DNA of 64,000 bases. Origin: an uncultured Pseudomonadales bacterium (GTDB taxonomy: Bacteria > Pseudomonadota > Gammaproteobacteria > Pseudomonadales > Azotimanducaceae). The notes under the pieces were generated by a model. The model was not told where the DNA came from. It saw nothing but the letters and a program-made list of their open reading frames with translations, and searched no databases. Both the position numbers and the translations under genes were made by a program. The stretch is taken from contig OX638346.1 of assembly GCA_951813515.1 (NCBI GenBank), positions 671,617-735,616 on the forward strand, written 5' to 3'. Below are positions 51,300 through 60,995 of this stretch, piece after piece (the stretch's first letter is position 1; every line of letters begins with the position of its first letter).

Positions 51300-51513
51300 G
51301 GCTGACCGAAACTCTCCCGTGGACCGTGAAAAACAGCCGGCGAATCTTAGCCTATATTCGGGCGCGCGCCGCGCCGATTTCGGACCAGCGGGTCCATAAC
51401 TGTCCGCGAAGCGCAGGCCACAACGCCACGAAGGCAACACTGGCCGACGCGAACTCGACGCCAGAAGAGGCGACCTCTAACATCAGTTCTTTCCCCTTCA
51501 AGGAACAGCAAAC

Positions 51514-52491
51514 GTGGCAGACCCCCTCCGTTTCGGGACATTGGGCGTGGCGCGGATCACTCCCGGAGGCCTGACCGGGCCGGCCGCGGACAACCCCGAT
51601 GCCGTCGTCGCCGCCGTGGCCGCTCGGGACCGCTCCCGTGCCGAGGCTTTCGCCGAAAAGCACGGCATCGAGACCGTCTACGACAGCTACGACGAGGTCA
51701 TCCTCGATTCCACCCTGGATGTCATCTACAACCCGCTGCCGATCAGCCACCACCACGAATACACCATCAAGGCGTTGCGCGCCGGCAAGCACGTGCTATG
51801 CGAAAAGTCGTTTGCGCTCAATGCGGTGGAGGCGGAAGAAATGGCCGCAGTGGCGCGCGAGACCGGCCTGGTACTGATCGAGGCGTTCCACACCCGCTAC
51901 CACCCCGTCTTTCTGCGCGCGATGGAGATCTACGACTCGGGAATCCTTGGCCCGATCCAGCGCATCGATGCCCGCTTCGGCATCAGGACGCCCCCAACCA
52001 CCGACATCCGCATGAACTACGAGACGGGCGGCGGCGCAACGATGGACATCGGCTGCTATCCGATTTCCTGGCTGCGCCACATCTCCCGGCAGGAGCCGGA
52101 AGTTGTCAGCGCCGAGGCGCGCGTCGGCAATCCCGACGTGGATCTCTGGCTCAAGGCCGAACACCGCCTTGCGGACGGCGTCGTCGCCACGACGCTGGGG
52201 TCCATGATCGAAGAGGGTTACGTTGCAGAACTCCGGGTTCAGGGAGAACGAGGCAGCTTGCTCGTGGATAACCCGCTGCTGCCGCAAAACTCGCATTTCA
52301 TCGAATTGACCGTCGATGGCAACACGACCCGCGAGACGCTCTCACACCGGCCGACGTACGCGTATCAACTCGACGCCTTCATCGATTCGGTGCGCAACGG
52401 CACGCCATTACCGACCGATGCCGAGGACGGGGTAAACCAGATGCGCGTCATCGATGCGGCCTACCGCGCGGCGGGCATGCCCACGCGGTAG
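51514..52491 (+). CDS. Gfo/Idh/MocA family NAD(P)-dependent oxidoreductase
   Basis: A 325-residue dehydrogenase starting at GTG 51514, with AAGGA nine bases upstream. The Rossmann motif is GTLGVARITPGGLTGPAADN. The conserved catalytic-pair region is YNPLPISHHHEYTIKALRAG followed by KHVLCEKSFALN (EKxxA motif). The C-terminal domain has TGGGATMDIGCYPISWLRHI, as in trans-dihydrodiol and xylose dehydrogenases. Sugar or cyclitol oxidation is likely; substrate unknown. It stands alone between two minus-strand genes. Confidence 0.9.
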   Translation: MADPLRFGTLGVARITPGGLTGPAADNPDAVVAAVAARDRSRAEAFAEKHGIETVYDSYDEVILDSTLDVIYNPLPISHHHEYTIKALRAGKHVLCEKSFALNAVEAEEMAAVARETGLVLIEAFHTRYHPVFLRAMEIYDSGILGPIQRIDARFGIRTPPTTDIRMNYETGGGATMDIGCYPISWLRHISRQEPEVVSAEARVGNPDVDLWLKAEHRLADGVVATTLGSMIEEGYVAELRVQGERGSLLVDNPLLPQNSHFIELTVDGNTTRETLSHRPTYAYQLDAFIDSVRNGTPLPTDAEDGVNQMRVIDAAYRAAGMPTR

Positions 52492-52547
52492 GACCCTACA
52501 CCGCACAAGCAACGGGTTGCTGAGCACTGGTGTCGGCGCAATACGGA

Positions 52548-53021
52548 TCAGCGCATAGACAGCTCCGCCCTGACCAGTTCGGCCTGTTCGGGGGAGATGG
52601 GATTGAACTTGCCCAGGCTGCACCCGACGCCGGTCGACCAGTGTCCTCCGATGTTGTCGGCGACGGCGACGGAGTCGAGGTCGCACAGCCGACTGTGGCG
52701 CTTGTCGAACGCCAGGACGGGATCGATGCGCGACCCGAGGCAGGCCTGCCGCGTGCGGTTCAGCCACATCCGGTCGCCGAGGCCATAGAACAGGAGGAGT
52801 TCCGGGTTGATCACCTCGACATCGGTGTAGGCCGTGCCCGGCAAGCACCTTGCCGGCTCGGAGTTTCCGTTCGGCAGCAGTGCGCTGGCAAGTATCTCGT
52901 CGACACTCGGGGACGGCGTCCCGTCAGCGACAGATTGGGGCTGCGTGGCGCAGGCCCCGAGCAGAAGACCGGTGGCCGCCAGGGCCGCGGCCATGCGGAG
53001 ATTAAGATTCGATGTCTTCAT
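52548..53021 (-). CDS. Hypothetical lipoprotein (DUF6491-like)
   Basis: A 157-residue protein with a lipoprotein signal ending MAAALAATGLLLGAC; the lipidated Cys is residue 24. The mature part has LLFYGLGDRMWLNRTRQACL and a paired Cys pattern (CLPGTAYTD, CLGSRID, CDLDSV, CSLGKFNPISPEQ). This distribution resembles a small family of proteobacterial envelope lipoproteins of unknown function. No partner gene is apparent. Confidence 0.75.
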   Translation of the reverse strand: MKTSNLNLRMAAALAATGLLLGACATQPQSVADGTPSPSVDEILASALLPNGNSEPARCLPGTAYTDVEVINPELLLFYGLGDRMWLNRTRQACLGSRIDPVLAFDKRHSRLCDLDSVAVADNIGGHWSTGVGCSLGKFNPISPEQAELVRAELSMR

Positions 53022-53204
53022 TTGTCGTGGCTCCAGAGTTCATGGGGCGAAAGCGCCTGTCGGCGCGTCAACGGCAGGAATCGTATTGGGGAATCCATGA
53101 ACGGCGGCTGAACCCAATCGCACATCCCGCAGGACGCACCCGAAGGAAGCGACGGATGTCGTGGGCACTGGCCGACTCGACTGGCCGACTCGCGGCAAGA
53201 TTGA

Positions 53205-53975
53205 TCAGGACCGGAACAGGTTGTCCGCCAGGAATTCCTCGACCAGGGCATTTGGGACGGCCTCGAACGTGGGTTCCACCACCAGTGGGTCCGCCAAGGG
53301 AACCCATTTGAAGCTCTCAGCCACAACGAAGAACGGTGTGTTCGTTTCTCGCGCCGCCTCGGCCAGGGCAAGGGTCCCGACCTTGTTCACGAACGAATCA
53401 GTCCCGATGGCATCGGCGCCCACCAGCACCGCTCCCGCCGGACCGACCTGTCGAACGGCATCGGCATCGCTCACGCAACGCGCTCCGAGTTCGGCGGCCA
53501 ACCTGCGGCCTTCTCCTCCCGGCTCGGAGGTGCCGACGATCACTCGGCTCGGCAGCACGGCGGCGAGCAGATGCCGGACCGTCGAGGATGCGCTATGGGT
53601 AACTACGGGTCCCGATATGCCAGCCAAGCGTTCGCGTCCTCGTTCCATGGTCTCCTCGAAGGCCTGGTCGGCACGTGCCATCACGTCGTCACAGTGCTGG
53701 ATCGCCAGTTTCCCCACATCGTCCGGCCGGCACTCGACCGCCGGCATGCTGTCTATCCAGTACTGCAACAGGCTGCCGATGGCTCCGATTCCTGGCCGCG
53801 CCGCCATGAGCGTTCCAGCCCAGTGACGCATGTGTTCGATATCGGCTCCGCCAGCCGTTTCGATATGCGCGCGCAACCCGCGCAGCGCCTGCCTTGCCAA
53901 TGTGCCCGCGCCATCTACGGTATTGCCCGCAAGCGCGAGCGCGAGTTGGCTTGGAAGAGATTCGTCGTCGCGCAT
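53205..53975 (-). CDS. eIF2B alpha-like / sugar-phosphate isomerase-fold protein
   Basis: A 256-residue protein of the eIF2B/MtnA/ribose-1,5-bisphosphate isomerase superfamily. The conserved C-terminal segments are VLVGADAIGTDSFVNKVGTL, ALAEAARETNTPFFVVAESF and KWVPLADPLVVEPTFEAVPN. The position of the isomerase catalytic Cys (HC in MtnA) is Ser here (VVTHSASSTVRHLL), while the Asp of GADAI is kept. It is therefore closer to the non-catalytic eIF2B-like branch. In bacteria such genes are of unknown role. No nucleotide-salvage genes are nearby. Confidence 0.8.
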   Translation of the reverse strand: MRDDESLPSQLALALAGNTVDGAGTLARQALRGLRAHIETAGGADIEHMRHWAGTLMAARPGIGAIGSLLQYWIDSMPAVECRPDDVGKLAIQHCDDVMARADQAFEETMERGRERLAGISGPVVTHSASSTVRHLLAAVLPSRVIVGTSEPGGEGRRLAAELGARCVSDADAVRQVGPAGAVLVGADAIGTDSFVNKVGTLALAEAARETNTPFFVVAESFKWVPLADPLVVEPTFEAVPNALVEEFLADNLFRS

Positions 53976-54113
53976 GACGCAATCGAATTTCGTTTTATGG
54001 GGTTTTTGTCATTGGACCGGACGCGCTCCCGTATTTCCATCCCAACCGCAGGCGGATAGTATTTCGGCGCGCACGAACCGCGCCCAGACGCGCCCAGAAA
54101 AGAAAGGACAGTC

Positions 54114-55049
54114 ATGAGCTACAACAACATCATCTACGAGACCGACGACCGGCTGGCGTTCATCACGCTCAACCGGCCGGAGAAGCTGAACGCCTTGAGC
54201 CATGCGCTTCGCGGCGAGGTGTACGATGCGATGCGCGAAGCCGAGGCGAATCCCGCCATCGGCGTCATCATCCTGAAGGGCGCCGGCCGCGCCTTTTCCG
54301 CCGGCTACGATCTCACACCCAATCCGGATGAGCAGAGCGACTACACGAGCGACCGGTCGGGCATGCCGGACACCGGCTCCACGCACCCGCAGCACTACGA
54401 CTGGTCGAGGCATGCATTGATGGGACATTGGTTGATCTGGGAACTTGCGAAGCCGGTTATCGCGCAGGTGCACGGCTGGTGTCTCGCGGGCGCCACCGAA
54501 CTCGCTTCCATGTGCGACATGCGCATGGTGGCCGACGACGCCCGCGTCGGTTATCCGCCCGTGCGCGCCCAGGGCACCATGGACATGATGTGGGCACCCT
54601 GGTTCATGAAGCCCGGCAAGGCGCGGGCGTTCGCCTATACCGGCGACTGGTACAGCGGCGAAGAGATGGAGGATTTCGGCTGGGCGACCTATGCCAAGCC
54701 CAAGGACGAGCTCGAAGAGTTCACCGTCAGGTTCGCGCGCCGCCTCGGCCACATCGACAACGACCAGTTGAACTACAACAAGCGCGCCGTGAACCGGCAA
54801 TTCGAGATCATGGGCATCCGCACCGGCCTGATGTCCGGCACGGACGTGGAAGCGATGTCCAAGCACCGTACCGCCGCCGGGGAGTTCGGTCGCCGCGTGC
54901 GCGAAGACGGCTTGAAGTCCGCCCTGGAGTGGCGCGACGGGCCGTTCGGTGATTTCCGCGGGGAATACGCCTCCGCACCGAGAAACCGGGCAATTGCCGG
55001 GACGGACGGCTCGAAAGCCAAACCCGGCGACGCCGACTATAGCCGGTAG
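54114..55049 (+). CDS. Enoyl-CoA hydratase/isomerase family protein (crotonase)
   Basis: A 311-residue crotonase-fold protein, longer than the usual 260. The N-terminus is RLAFITLNRPEKLNALSHAL, the oxyanion-hole residues lie in KGAGRAFSAGYDLT and VHGWCLAGATELASMCDMR, and the second catalytic-acid site region is PPVRAQGTMDMMWAPWF. An additional C-terminal 40 residues end in KAKPGDADYSR. It is likely cytosolic and acts on an enoyl- or related acyl-CoA. GAAAGGA precedes the ATG. No adjacent acyl-CoA synthetase or dehydrogenase. Confidence 0.92.
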   Translation: MSYNNIIYETDDRLAFITLNRPEKLNALSHALRGEVYDAMREAEANPAIGVIILKGAGRAFSAGYDLTPNPDEQSDYTSDRSGMPDTGSTHPQHYDWSRHALMGHWLIWELAKPVIAQVHGWCLAGATELASMCDMRMVADDARVGYPPVRAQGTMDMMWAPWFMKPGKARAFAYTGDWYSGEEMEDFGWATYAKPKDELEEFTVRFARRLGHIDNDQLNYNKRAVNRQFEIMGIRTGLMSGTDVEAMSKHRTAAGEFGRRVREDGLKSALEWRDGPFGDFRGEYASAPRNRAIAGTDGSKAKPGDADYSR

Positions 55050-55307
55050 CGGGAAGCGGCAGCATCTTCGAGTTGAGGCCATTGCTCACCGACAGAGATG
55101 CTGCCCGCTTCAGACAAGGAACGGAGTCGAATGGTCAGCAGCGTCGTCTTGCCCGTCTGACGCGCTACCGCGACCACGACAGCAGTCGCGCCAGTCGAAT
55201 GACCGATCCGGCAGTGTCTTTTGGGATTTCGTACTCCGACAAATCGGGAAGTCGAAGTTCGGATTTGTCAGACCAAGAGATGGCCGTCCTGGTGATCTAT
55301 TGCCACA
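55050..55307. other. Intergenic DNA between the crotonase gene and mobA, possible P-loop gene remnant
   Basis: No intact gene. On the minus strand around 55135-55180 one frame reads VVVAVARQTGKTTLLTIRLR, which looks like the Walker A of an AAA/DUF4143-type ATPase, but stops and missing flanks make it at best a relic. The match could be chance. Confidence 0.25.
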
Positions 55308-55901
55308 TCAGGCACGGAGATCGCCCGTTGCCCGCCGGCGCCACGCTTCGAGATCGTCCGGCGTATTTACGTTGAAGAATGACTCAGCGATGACGGACAG
55401 GTCCGTGACGCCGATGCCGTTCTGGTCGAGCCAGCGGTGCGCCGCCCTGCCCCCCTGATCGAAGAACCGAACCAGGGACTCGGCGCGATCGCGGCGCATC
55501 AGCAGGAACAGGTTCTGGCGCCGGTTGCCATCGTGGGGAACGGCTATTCCCGCGCGCTCCGCGTCCGGGGCCAGCAACTCCACCAGGTTCCCGGCCAGGT
55601 AAGGCGAATCTCCGGGACAGGTGAAGATCCAGTCCGTCGTCGCGAACTCCACGGCAGTCGCAAGACCGCTCAACGGGCCTTCGCCCGGCGCACGGTCAGG
55701 CACCATCTCGCAACCGAACGGCGCATACGCGGCATCACCCGCGCCGCTCAGCACAACGGTGCCCACCTGCTTGTGAAGACTTTCCAGCACCCATGCGAGT
55801 AGCGGACGCCCCGCGACTTCGATCAGCGGCTTTTCGACCCCTCCGAGTCGCCGCCCGCTGCCGCCGCAGAAGACAATGCCGGTGACGTCTTCCGCCTTCA
55901 C
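55308..55901 (-). CDS. mobA: Molybdenum cofactor guanylyltransferase
   Basis: A 197-residue enzyme that couples GMP to molybdopterin to form the bis-MGD cofactor. The nucleotide-binding loop is VFCGGSGRRLGGVEKPLIEV (LxGGxSxRMGxDK equivalent), and FTCPGDSPYLAGNLVE and GEGPLSGLATAVEF are conserved. It overlaps fdhD by 4 bp. Its place at the end of a formate dehydrogenase operon fits: that enzyme needs bis-MGD. Confidence 0.93.
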   Translation of the reverse strand: MKAEDVTGIVFCGGSGRRLGGVEKPLIEVAGRPLLAWVLESLHKQVGTVVLSGAGDAAYAPFGCEMVPDRAPGEGPLSGLATAVEFATTDWIFTCPGDSPYLAGNLVELLAPDAERAGIAVPHDGNRRQNLFLLMRRDRAESLVRFFDQGGRAAHRWLDQNGIGVTDLSVIAESFFNVNTPDDLEAWRRRATGDLRA

Positions 55902-56767
55902 GCCGCGATGCGTTGCCGGCCCGTATAAACGTTGAAGCGGTCGGCCTTGAGGAAGCCGGCCAGGGTGATGCCCTGGTCTTGCGCCAACTCCACCGCCAGT
56001 GACGAGGGCGGTCCGATGGACGCGACGAAAGGCGCGCCGGCGACAGCGGCCTTCTGCATCAGTTCGAAGCTGGCACGACCGCTAAGAAGAATGCCGTATC
56101 CGGCCAGTCCGCCTTCCGCAAGGTAGGAGCCCGCCAACTTGTCCAGGGCATTGTGCCGGCCCACGTCCTCCCGCACGCGCAGTAGCGCGCCGGACGCATC
56201 GAAACTCCCGGCAGCGTGCAGGCCGCCGGTGTGCGCAAATTCGGTCTGCCGCTCGTGCAGCGCGGCGGGAAGCCTCTTCAATGTGTCCGCCGTGATGAGG
56301 AAACTGCCGGTTTCCCGATCCTCGATCTGCACGCGCACGGCATCGAGAGATGCCTTCCCGCACACGCCGCAGCTCGACGTCGTGTAGAAATGCCGCAGCA
56401 ACCCGCCGGCGTCCACGCGCACATGGTCAGCCAGTTCGACGCGGATGACGTTCCGGATGCCCTTGTCCGGGCTTGGCGGTCCGCAATGCTCGACCTCGCG
56501 TACGTCTCTCGCGGCGGCGATGATCGTCTCGCCAGCGAGGAAGCCCACGGCGAGCTCATCGTCGTTGCCCGGCGTACGCATGGTGATGGAGATGCTCTGG
56601 TCCACGCGTCCTGAGCCGGTCTCGTGGGACAGACGGATCTCCAGCGGCTCTTCGATAGTGACGGTATCGCTGGCACGGCGCGTCCCGTCGTTCGAGACCG
56701 CTTCGACGTCTACCCGCATGTTCGCCGCGGGCGTGCCTCTGGCGGGGATGTTCCGAGCGGCGGTCAA
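55898..56767 (-). CDS. fdhD: Formate dehydrogenase accessory sulfurtransferase FdhD
   Basis: A 289-residue sulfurtransferase that passes sulfur from a cysteine desulfurase to the molybdenum cofactor, which is needed for active formate dehydrogenase. The two essential Cys are C133 and C136 (YTTSSCGVCGKAS). EEPLEIRL, TMRTPGNDDELAVGFLAGE and VREDVGRHNALDKLAGSYL are family marks. It overlaps both neighbours by 4 bp (ATGA). Confidence 0.95.
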   Translation of the reverse strand: MTAARNIPARGTPAANMRVDVEAVSNDGTRRASDTVTIEEPLEIRLSHETGSGRVDQSISITMRTPGNDDELAVGFLAGETIIAAARDVREVEHCGPPSPDKGIRNVIRVELADHVRVDAGGLLRHFYTTSSCGVCGKASLDAVRVQIEDRETGSFLITADTLKRLPAALHERQTEFAHTGGLHAAGSFDASGALLRVREDVGRHNALDKLAGSYLAEGGLAGYGILLSGRASFELMQKAAVAGAPFVASIGPPSSLAVELAQDQGITLAGFLKADRFNVYTGRQRIAA

Positions 56768-59598
56768 GTGTGCGGCAGAAAGTCGGTCTGTTCCGTCAGC
56801 CGGACGTCAAATGTTTCCTGCCACGAGGAACGGTGATTCGCAGGACGCACTTCCACCGCGGTCACCTTGTACTCCGGACAGTTGGTTGCCCAGTCGCTCA
56901 AGTCCGTGGTGACCACGTTGGTCCCCGTGTCCGGATGGTGGAAGGTCGTGTAGACCACGCCCGGCACGACGCGCTCGGTCACCGTCGCGCGCAGCGAAAT
57001 CTCGCCCATGCGGCTCGTCACGGCCACCCAGTCGCCTTCGCGCACGCCCCTGAGTTCCGCATCCGCGGGGTGGATCTCGAGCACGTCTTCGTTCAGCCAG
57101 TCGACGTTGTCGGTGCGACGGGTCTGCGCGCCGACGTTGTATTGCGTCAGGATTCGCCCCGTGGTCAGGAGCAGCGGGAACTTGCGATTGGCCCGCTCTT
57201 CAGTCGGCTGATAGTCCGTCAGGACGAACATGCCCTTGCCGCGCACGAAGGTTTCCCGATGCATGATCGGCGTGCCTGTCGGCGCGTCGTCCGTGCACGG
57301 CCACTGGACGCTCCCCACCCGGTCCAGCAGGTCGAAGGAGACGTTGGCGAAAGTCGGCGTCAACGACGCGACCTCGTCCATGATCTCGCTGGCCGACGCA
57401 TACTCCATCGGGTATCCCAGCGCGTTGGCCAGCGCCTGGGCCACTTGCCACTCCTCCATGCCGATCTTCGACGCCATGACGGGACGCACGCGGTTGATAC
57501 GCCGTTCGGCATTCGTGAACGTGCCGTCCTTCTCGAGGAACGAGGTGCCGGGAAGGAAGACGTGGGCGAACTTGGCGGTCTCGTTCAGGAACAGGTCCTG
57601 CACGATGACGCACTCCATGGCCGCGAGCGCCTCTTCCACGTGCTGCGTATTGGGATCCGACTGCGCGAGATCCTCGCCCTGGATGAACATCGCCTTGAAC
57701 TCGCCGGCGCAGGCGGCATTCAGCATGTTCGGAATGCGGAATCCTGGTTCCTCGCCGATCTCGACTCCCCAGGCGCTCTGGAACTGCGCGCGCAGCGCTT
57801 CGTCGCCGATGGGCCGGTTGCCCGACAGTTCGTGCGGAAACGAACCCATGTCGCAGGCGCCCTGGACGTTGTTTTGTCCGCGCAGCGGGTTGACGCCGAC
57901 TCCGGGCCGGCCGATGTTGCCCGTCGCCATCGCCAGGTTCGCCATCGCCATGACCATGGTTGAACCCTGGCTGTGTTCGGTGACACCCAGGCCGTAGTAG
58001 ATAGCGGCGTTGCCCGCATTGGCATAGAGTCGTGCGGCGGCACGGATATCCTCCGCCGGGACACCGGTGTCTTCGGCAACGTGTTCGGGCGAGTTCTCCT
58101 CGCGCGCGGCGAAAGCGGCCCACTCCTCGAACGAGGCCGGGTCGCAGCGTTCGCTGACGAAGTCGTGGTCGACCAGGTCCTCCGTGACGACCACGTGCGC
58201 GAAGGCATTCATCAACGGCACGTTGGTGCCAGGCAGCAGCGGCAGGTGATGCTCGGCTTCAACGTGCGGTGAGCGGACGAGAGCGATACGCCGGGGGTCG
58301 GCGACGATCAGCTTCGCGCCCTGGCGCAGGCGGCGCTTCATCTGGGAAGCGAAGACCGGGTGTCCCTCGGTCGGGTTGGCGCCGATCACCATCATCAGGT
58401 CGGAGTGGGCCACGGAGTCGAAGTTCTGGGTCCCCGCGGAAGTGCCGAAGGTCTGCTTCAGACCGTAGCCGGTGGGCGAATGGCATACGCGGGCGCAGGT
58501 ATCGACGTTGTTGGTGCCGAACGCGGCCCGGATCATCTTCATGACCACCCAGACCTCTTCGTTGGTGCAGCGCGAGGAGGTGATGCCGCCGATGGAGTCG
58601 GTCCCGTGTTCCGCCTGGATGGCCTTGAGCCGCCGGGCCGCATGGTCGATCGCCTCGTCCCACGAGACCGCGCGCCACGGCTCGTCGATGCTGTCGCGGA
58701 TCATGGGCTCGAGGATGCGTTCTCGGTGATTGGCGTAGCCCCATGCGAAACGCCCCTTCACGCACGAGTGGCCGTGATTGGCGAAACCGTCCTTGTCCGG
58801 CGTCATGCGCACGACCTGGTCGCCCTTGAGTTCTGCCTTGAACGAACAACCGACGCCGCAGTAGGCGCAGGTGGTCTTGACGACGCGGTCGGGCACGCCG
58901 TGGTCGATCACGGATTTCTCCATCAGGGTCGCCGTGGGACACGCCTGCACGCACGCCCCGCAGGACACGCACTCGGAAGAAAAGAAGTCATCCGCCCCGG
59001 TCTTGACCGACGCGTCGAACCCGCGGCCGTCGATCGTGAGGGCGAACGTTCCCTGCACCTCGTCGCAGGCGCGCACGCAGCGTGAACAGACGATGCACTT
59101 GGATGGATCGAAGGAGAAGTAGGGATTCGAGGCGTCCTCGTCAGCGTCCAGGTGACTCTCGCCGTCCTGGTACCGAACCTCGCGCAGACCCACGGCACCG
59201 GCCATATCCTGCAGCTCGCAGTCGCCATTCGCCGAACAGGTGAGGCAGTCGAGCGGATGGTCCGAAATGTACAGTTCCATCACGCCGCGGCGAATCTCGG
59301 CAATGTGATCGTTCTGTGTCTGCACCGCCATGCCTTCCTGCACGGGTTCCGTACAGGAGGCGTGGAGGCCACGACGGCCCTCGATTTCGACCAGGCACAG
59401 CCGGCAGGAGCCGAACGCTTGGAGGCTGTCGGTGGCGCACAGTTTGGGGACGGGAATCCCAACCTCGGTGGCAGCGCGCATGATGGACGTGCCCTCGGGG
59501 ACCGTTACCACATGGCCGTCCACCGTCAGCGACACCTGCCGGGTGCACTCCTCGGCCCGAACAGCCGGAGTACCAAAATCGAGGTCGCCGTTCCTCAT
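56764..59598 (-). CDS. fdsA: NAD-dependent formate dehydrogenase, alpha (catalytic) subunit
   Basis: A 944-residue molybdenum protein. The N-terminus carries a [2Fe-2S] site (C54, C65, C68, C82), a His-type cluster (H114, C118, C121, C127), two ferredoxin-like [4Fe-4S] groups (C168-C178 and C210-C220) and the catalytic-domain cluster (C244, C247, C251, C279). The Mo ligand is Cys372 in RVCHSPTGYGL, so it is not a selenoenzyme. The bis-MGD binding segments follow. It oxidises formate to CO2 in the cytosol. Overlaps fdsB and fdhD by 4 bp each. Length and cofactors match FdsA. Confidence 0.95.
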   Translation of the reverse strand: MRNGDLDFGTPAVRAEECTRQVSLTVDGHVVTVPEGTSIMRAATEVGIPVPKLCATDSLQAFGSCRLCLVEIEGRRGLHASCTEPVQEGMAVQTQNDHIAEIRRGVMELYISDHPLDCLTCSANGDCELQDMAGAVGLREVRYQDGESHLDADEDASNPYFSFDPSKCIVCSRCVRACDEVQGTFALTIDGRGFDASVKTGADDFFSSECVSCGACVQACPTATLMEKSVIDHGVPDRVVKTTCAYCGVGCSFKAELKGDQVVRMTPDKDGFANHGHSCVKGRFAWGYANHRERILEPMIRDSIDEPWRAVSWDEAIDHAARRLKAIQAEHGTDSIGGITSSRCTNEEVWVVMKMIRAAFGTNNVDTCARVCHSPTGYGLKQTFGTSAGTQNFDSVAHSDLMMVIGANPTEGHPVFASQMKRRLRQGAKLIVADPRRIALVRSPHVEAEHHLPLLPGTNVPLMNAFAHVVVTEDLVDHDFVSERCDPASFEEWAAFAAREENSPEHVAEDTGVPAEDIRAAARLYANAGNAAIYYGLGVTEHSQGSTMVMAMANLAMATGNIGRPGVGVNPLRGQNNVQGACDMGSFPHELSGNRPIGDEALRAQFQSAWGVEIGEEPGFRIPNMLNAACAGEFKAMFIQGEDLAQSDPNTQHVEEALAAMECVIVQDLFLNETAKFAHVFLPGTSFLEKDGTFTNAERRINRVRPVMASKIGMEEWQVAQALANALGYPMEYASASEIMDEVASLTPTFANVSFDLLDRVGSVQWPCTDDAPTGTPIMHRETFVRGKGMFVLTDYQPTEERANRKFPLLLTTGRILTQYNVGAQTRRTDNVDWLNEDVLEIHPADAELRGVREGDWVAVTSRMGEISLRATVTERVVPGVVYTTFHHPDTGTNVVTTDLSDWATNCPEYKVTAVEVRPANHRSSWQETFDVRLTEQTDFLPHT

Positions 59599-60995
59599 TT
59601 CAACCCAAGTGCGCTACGCACCGGAATGGGCGTCATGCCGCCCATCTGGCACAGGCTCGCTTGCTCCATCACGTCGCAAAGGTCCCGGATGATAGCCAAT
59701 TCATCGTCGCCTTGGGCGGACGCCATCAGCGACTCCACGGTCTCCCTGCCCCGCACCGCGCCGATCCGGCAGGGTGTGCATTTGCCACAGGATTCATGCG
59801 CGCAGAACGCGAACGCGTAGTGCGCCTGACGCACCAGGTCGACGGTGTCGTCGAACACCACGATCCCGCCGTGACCTACGCCGGCGCCGATGGTCGCGAG
59901 CGCTTCGTAGGTCATCGGTGTGTCGAGTTGTTCTTCCTTGAGATAGGCGCCCAGCGGACCGCCCACCTGCACCGCGCCGACGGGACGCCCCGAGCGCGTG
60001 CCGCCGCCCCAGTCTTCGATCAGCGCGCGCAGGGAGATGCCGAAGGGGAGTTCGATCAGAGCACCCTTCTTCACATTGCCGGCGAGTTGAAACGTCATGG
60101 TCCCGGTCGAAGCGCCCACGCCCAGGGCCGCGTAGTCCCTGCCACCCCTGTCGAGGATGTCCGACACCGCGCAGAGCGTGATCACGTTGTGCACCAACGT
60201 CGGCTTGCCGAACAGTCCGGCCACGGCCGGCACCGGCGGTTTGGCGCGTATTTCGCCGCGTTTGCCTTCCAGGCTCTCGAGCAGCGACGTCTCCTCGCCG
60301 CAGATGTACGCGCCTGCGCCAACGAACAGTTCGATGTCGAAGGTCTCAAGCAGGCCCATGCCCCTCGCGGCTTCCATGGCGCGGGCGAAGATCTCCGCCG
60401 CCAATGGATACTCGGAACGCAAATAGACAATGCCCTTGCCCGCGCCCACCGCGCGTCCGGCAAGTAACATGCCTTCGATCAGGCGGAACGGGTCGCCTTC
60501 CATGATGAGCCGGTCCGCGAAGGTGCCCGAGTCGCCTTCATCGGCATTGACCACCACGTACTTCTCGTCCGCCGGCGTGTCATGCACCGTGCGCCACTTG
60601 ATGTGGGCCGGGAACCCCGCGCCGCCCCTGCCGCGCAGGCCGCTGGCTTCGATCTCATCGATGATCTCGAGGGGATCGCAATCGAGCTGGGATCGCAACC
60701 AGGCCGGGTCGTAGTCGAAGGGGTCCACCCGGCCGCACCGGTCGAACACCCTGCGTTCCTGCCGGGCAAGCTCAGGTATCGCTTCAACGGGACCGAGTCG
60801 GACGGACTCGAGGTCAGCGAGATCGGTGACGGGGCCGTACGCGATCCCGTCGATCTCGATCATGGGCTCCGCCCAGCAGAGGCCATAGGATCCCGTGCGC
60901 ACGACTTCGTGTCCCGCCTGCGCGAGTCCGGCCGCAAGTTCGTCTGCCCCGAGGGCGACGGCCAGCGTCTCGCGCGGCACGCTCGCCACACTCAT
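59595..60995 (-). CDS. fdsB: NAD-dependent formate dehydrogenase, beta (NADH-binding) subunit
   Basis: A 466-residue NuoF-like flavoprotein. The FMN/NADH regions are ASGLRGRGGAGFPAHIKWRT, VVNADEGDSGTFADRLIMEG and LFVGAGAYICGEETSLLESL, and the [4Fe-4S] ligands are in AHESCGKCTPCRIGA and SLCQMGG. An N-terminal thioredoxin-like extension of about 100 residues corresponds to the fused FdsB form. It carries electrons from the alpha subunit to NAD+. Overlaps fdsG and fdsA by 4 bp. Confidence 0.95.
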   Translation of the reverse strand: MSVASVPRETLAVALGADELAAGLAQAGHEVVRTGSYGLCWAEPMIEIDGIAYGPVTDLADLESVRLGPVEAIPELARQERRVFDRCGRVDPFDYDPAWLRSQLDCDPLEIIDEIEASGLRGRGGAGFPAHIKWRTVHDTPADEKYVVVNADEGDSGTFADRLIMEGDPFRLIEGMLLAGRAVGAGKGIVYLRSEYPLAAEIFARAMEAARGMGLLETFDIELFVGAGAYICGEETSLLESLEGKRGEIRAKPPVPAVAGLFGKPTLVHNVITLCAVSDILDRGGRDYAALGVGASTGTMTFQLAGNVKKGALIELPFGISLRALIEDWGGGTRSGRPVGAVQVGGPLGAYLKEEQLDTPMTYEALATIGAGVGHGGIVVFDDTVDLVRQAHYAFAFCAHESCGKCTPCRIGAVRGRETVESLMASAQGDDELAIIRDLCDVMEQASLCQMGGMTPIPVRSALGLK

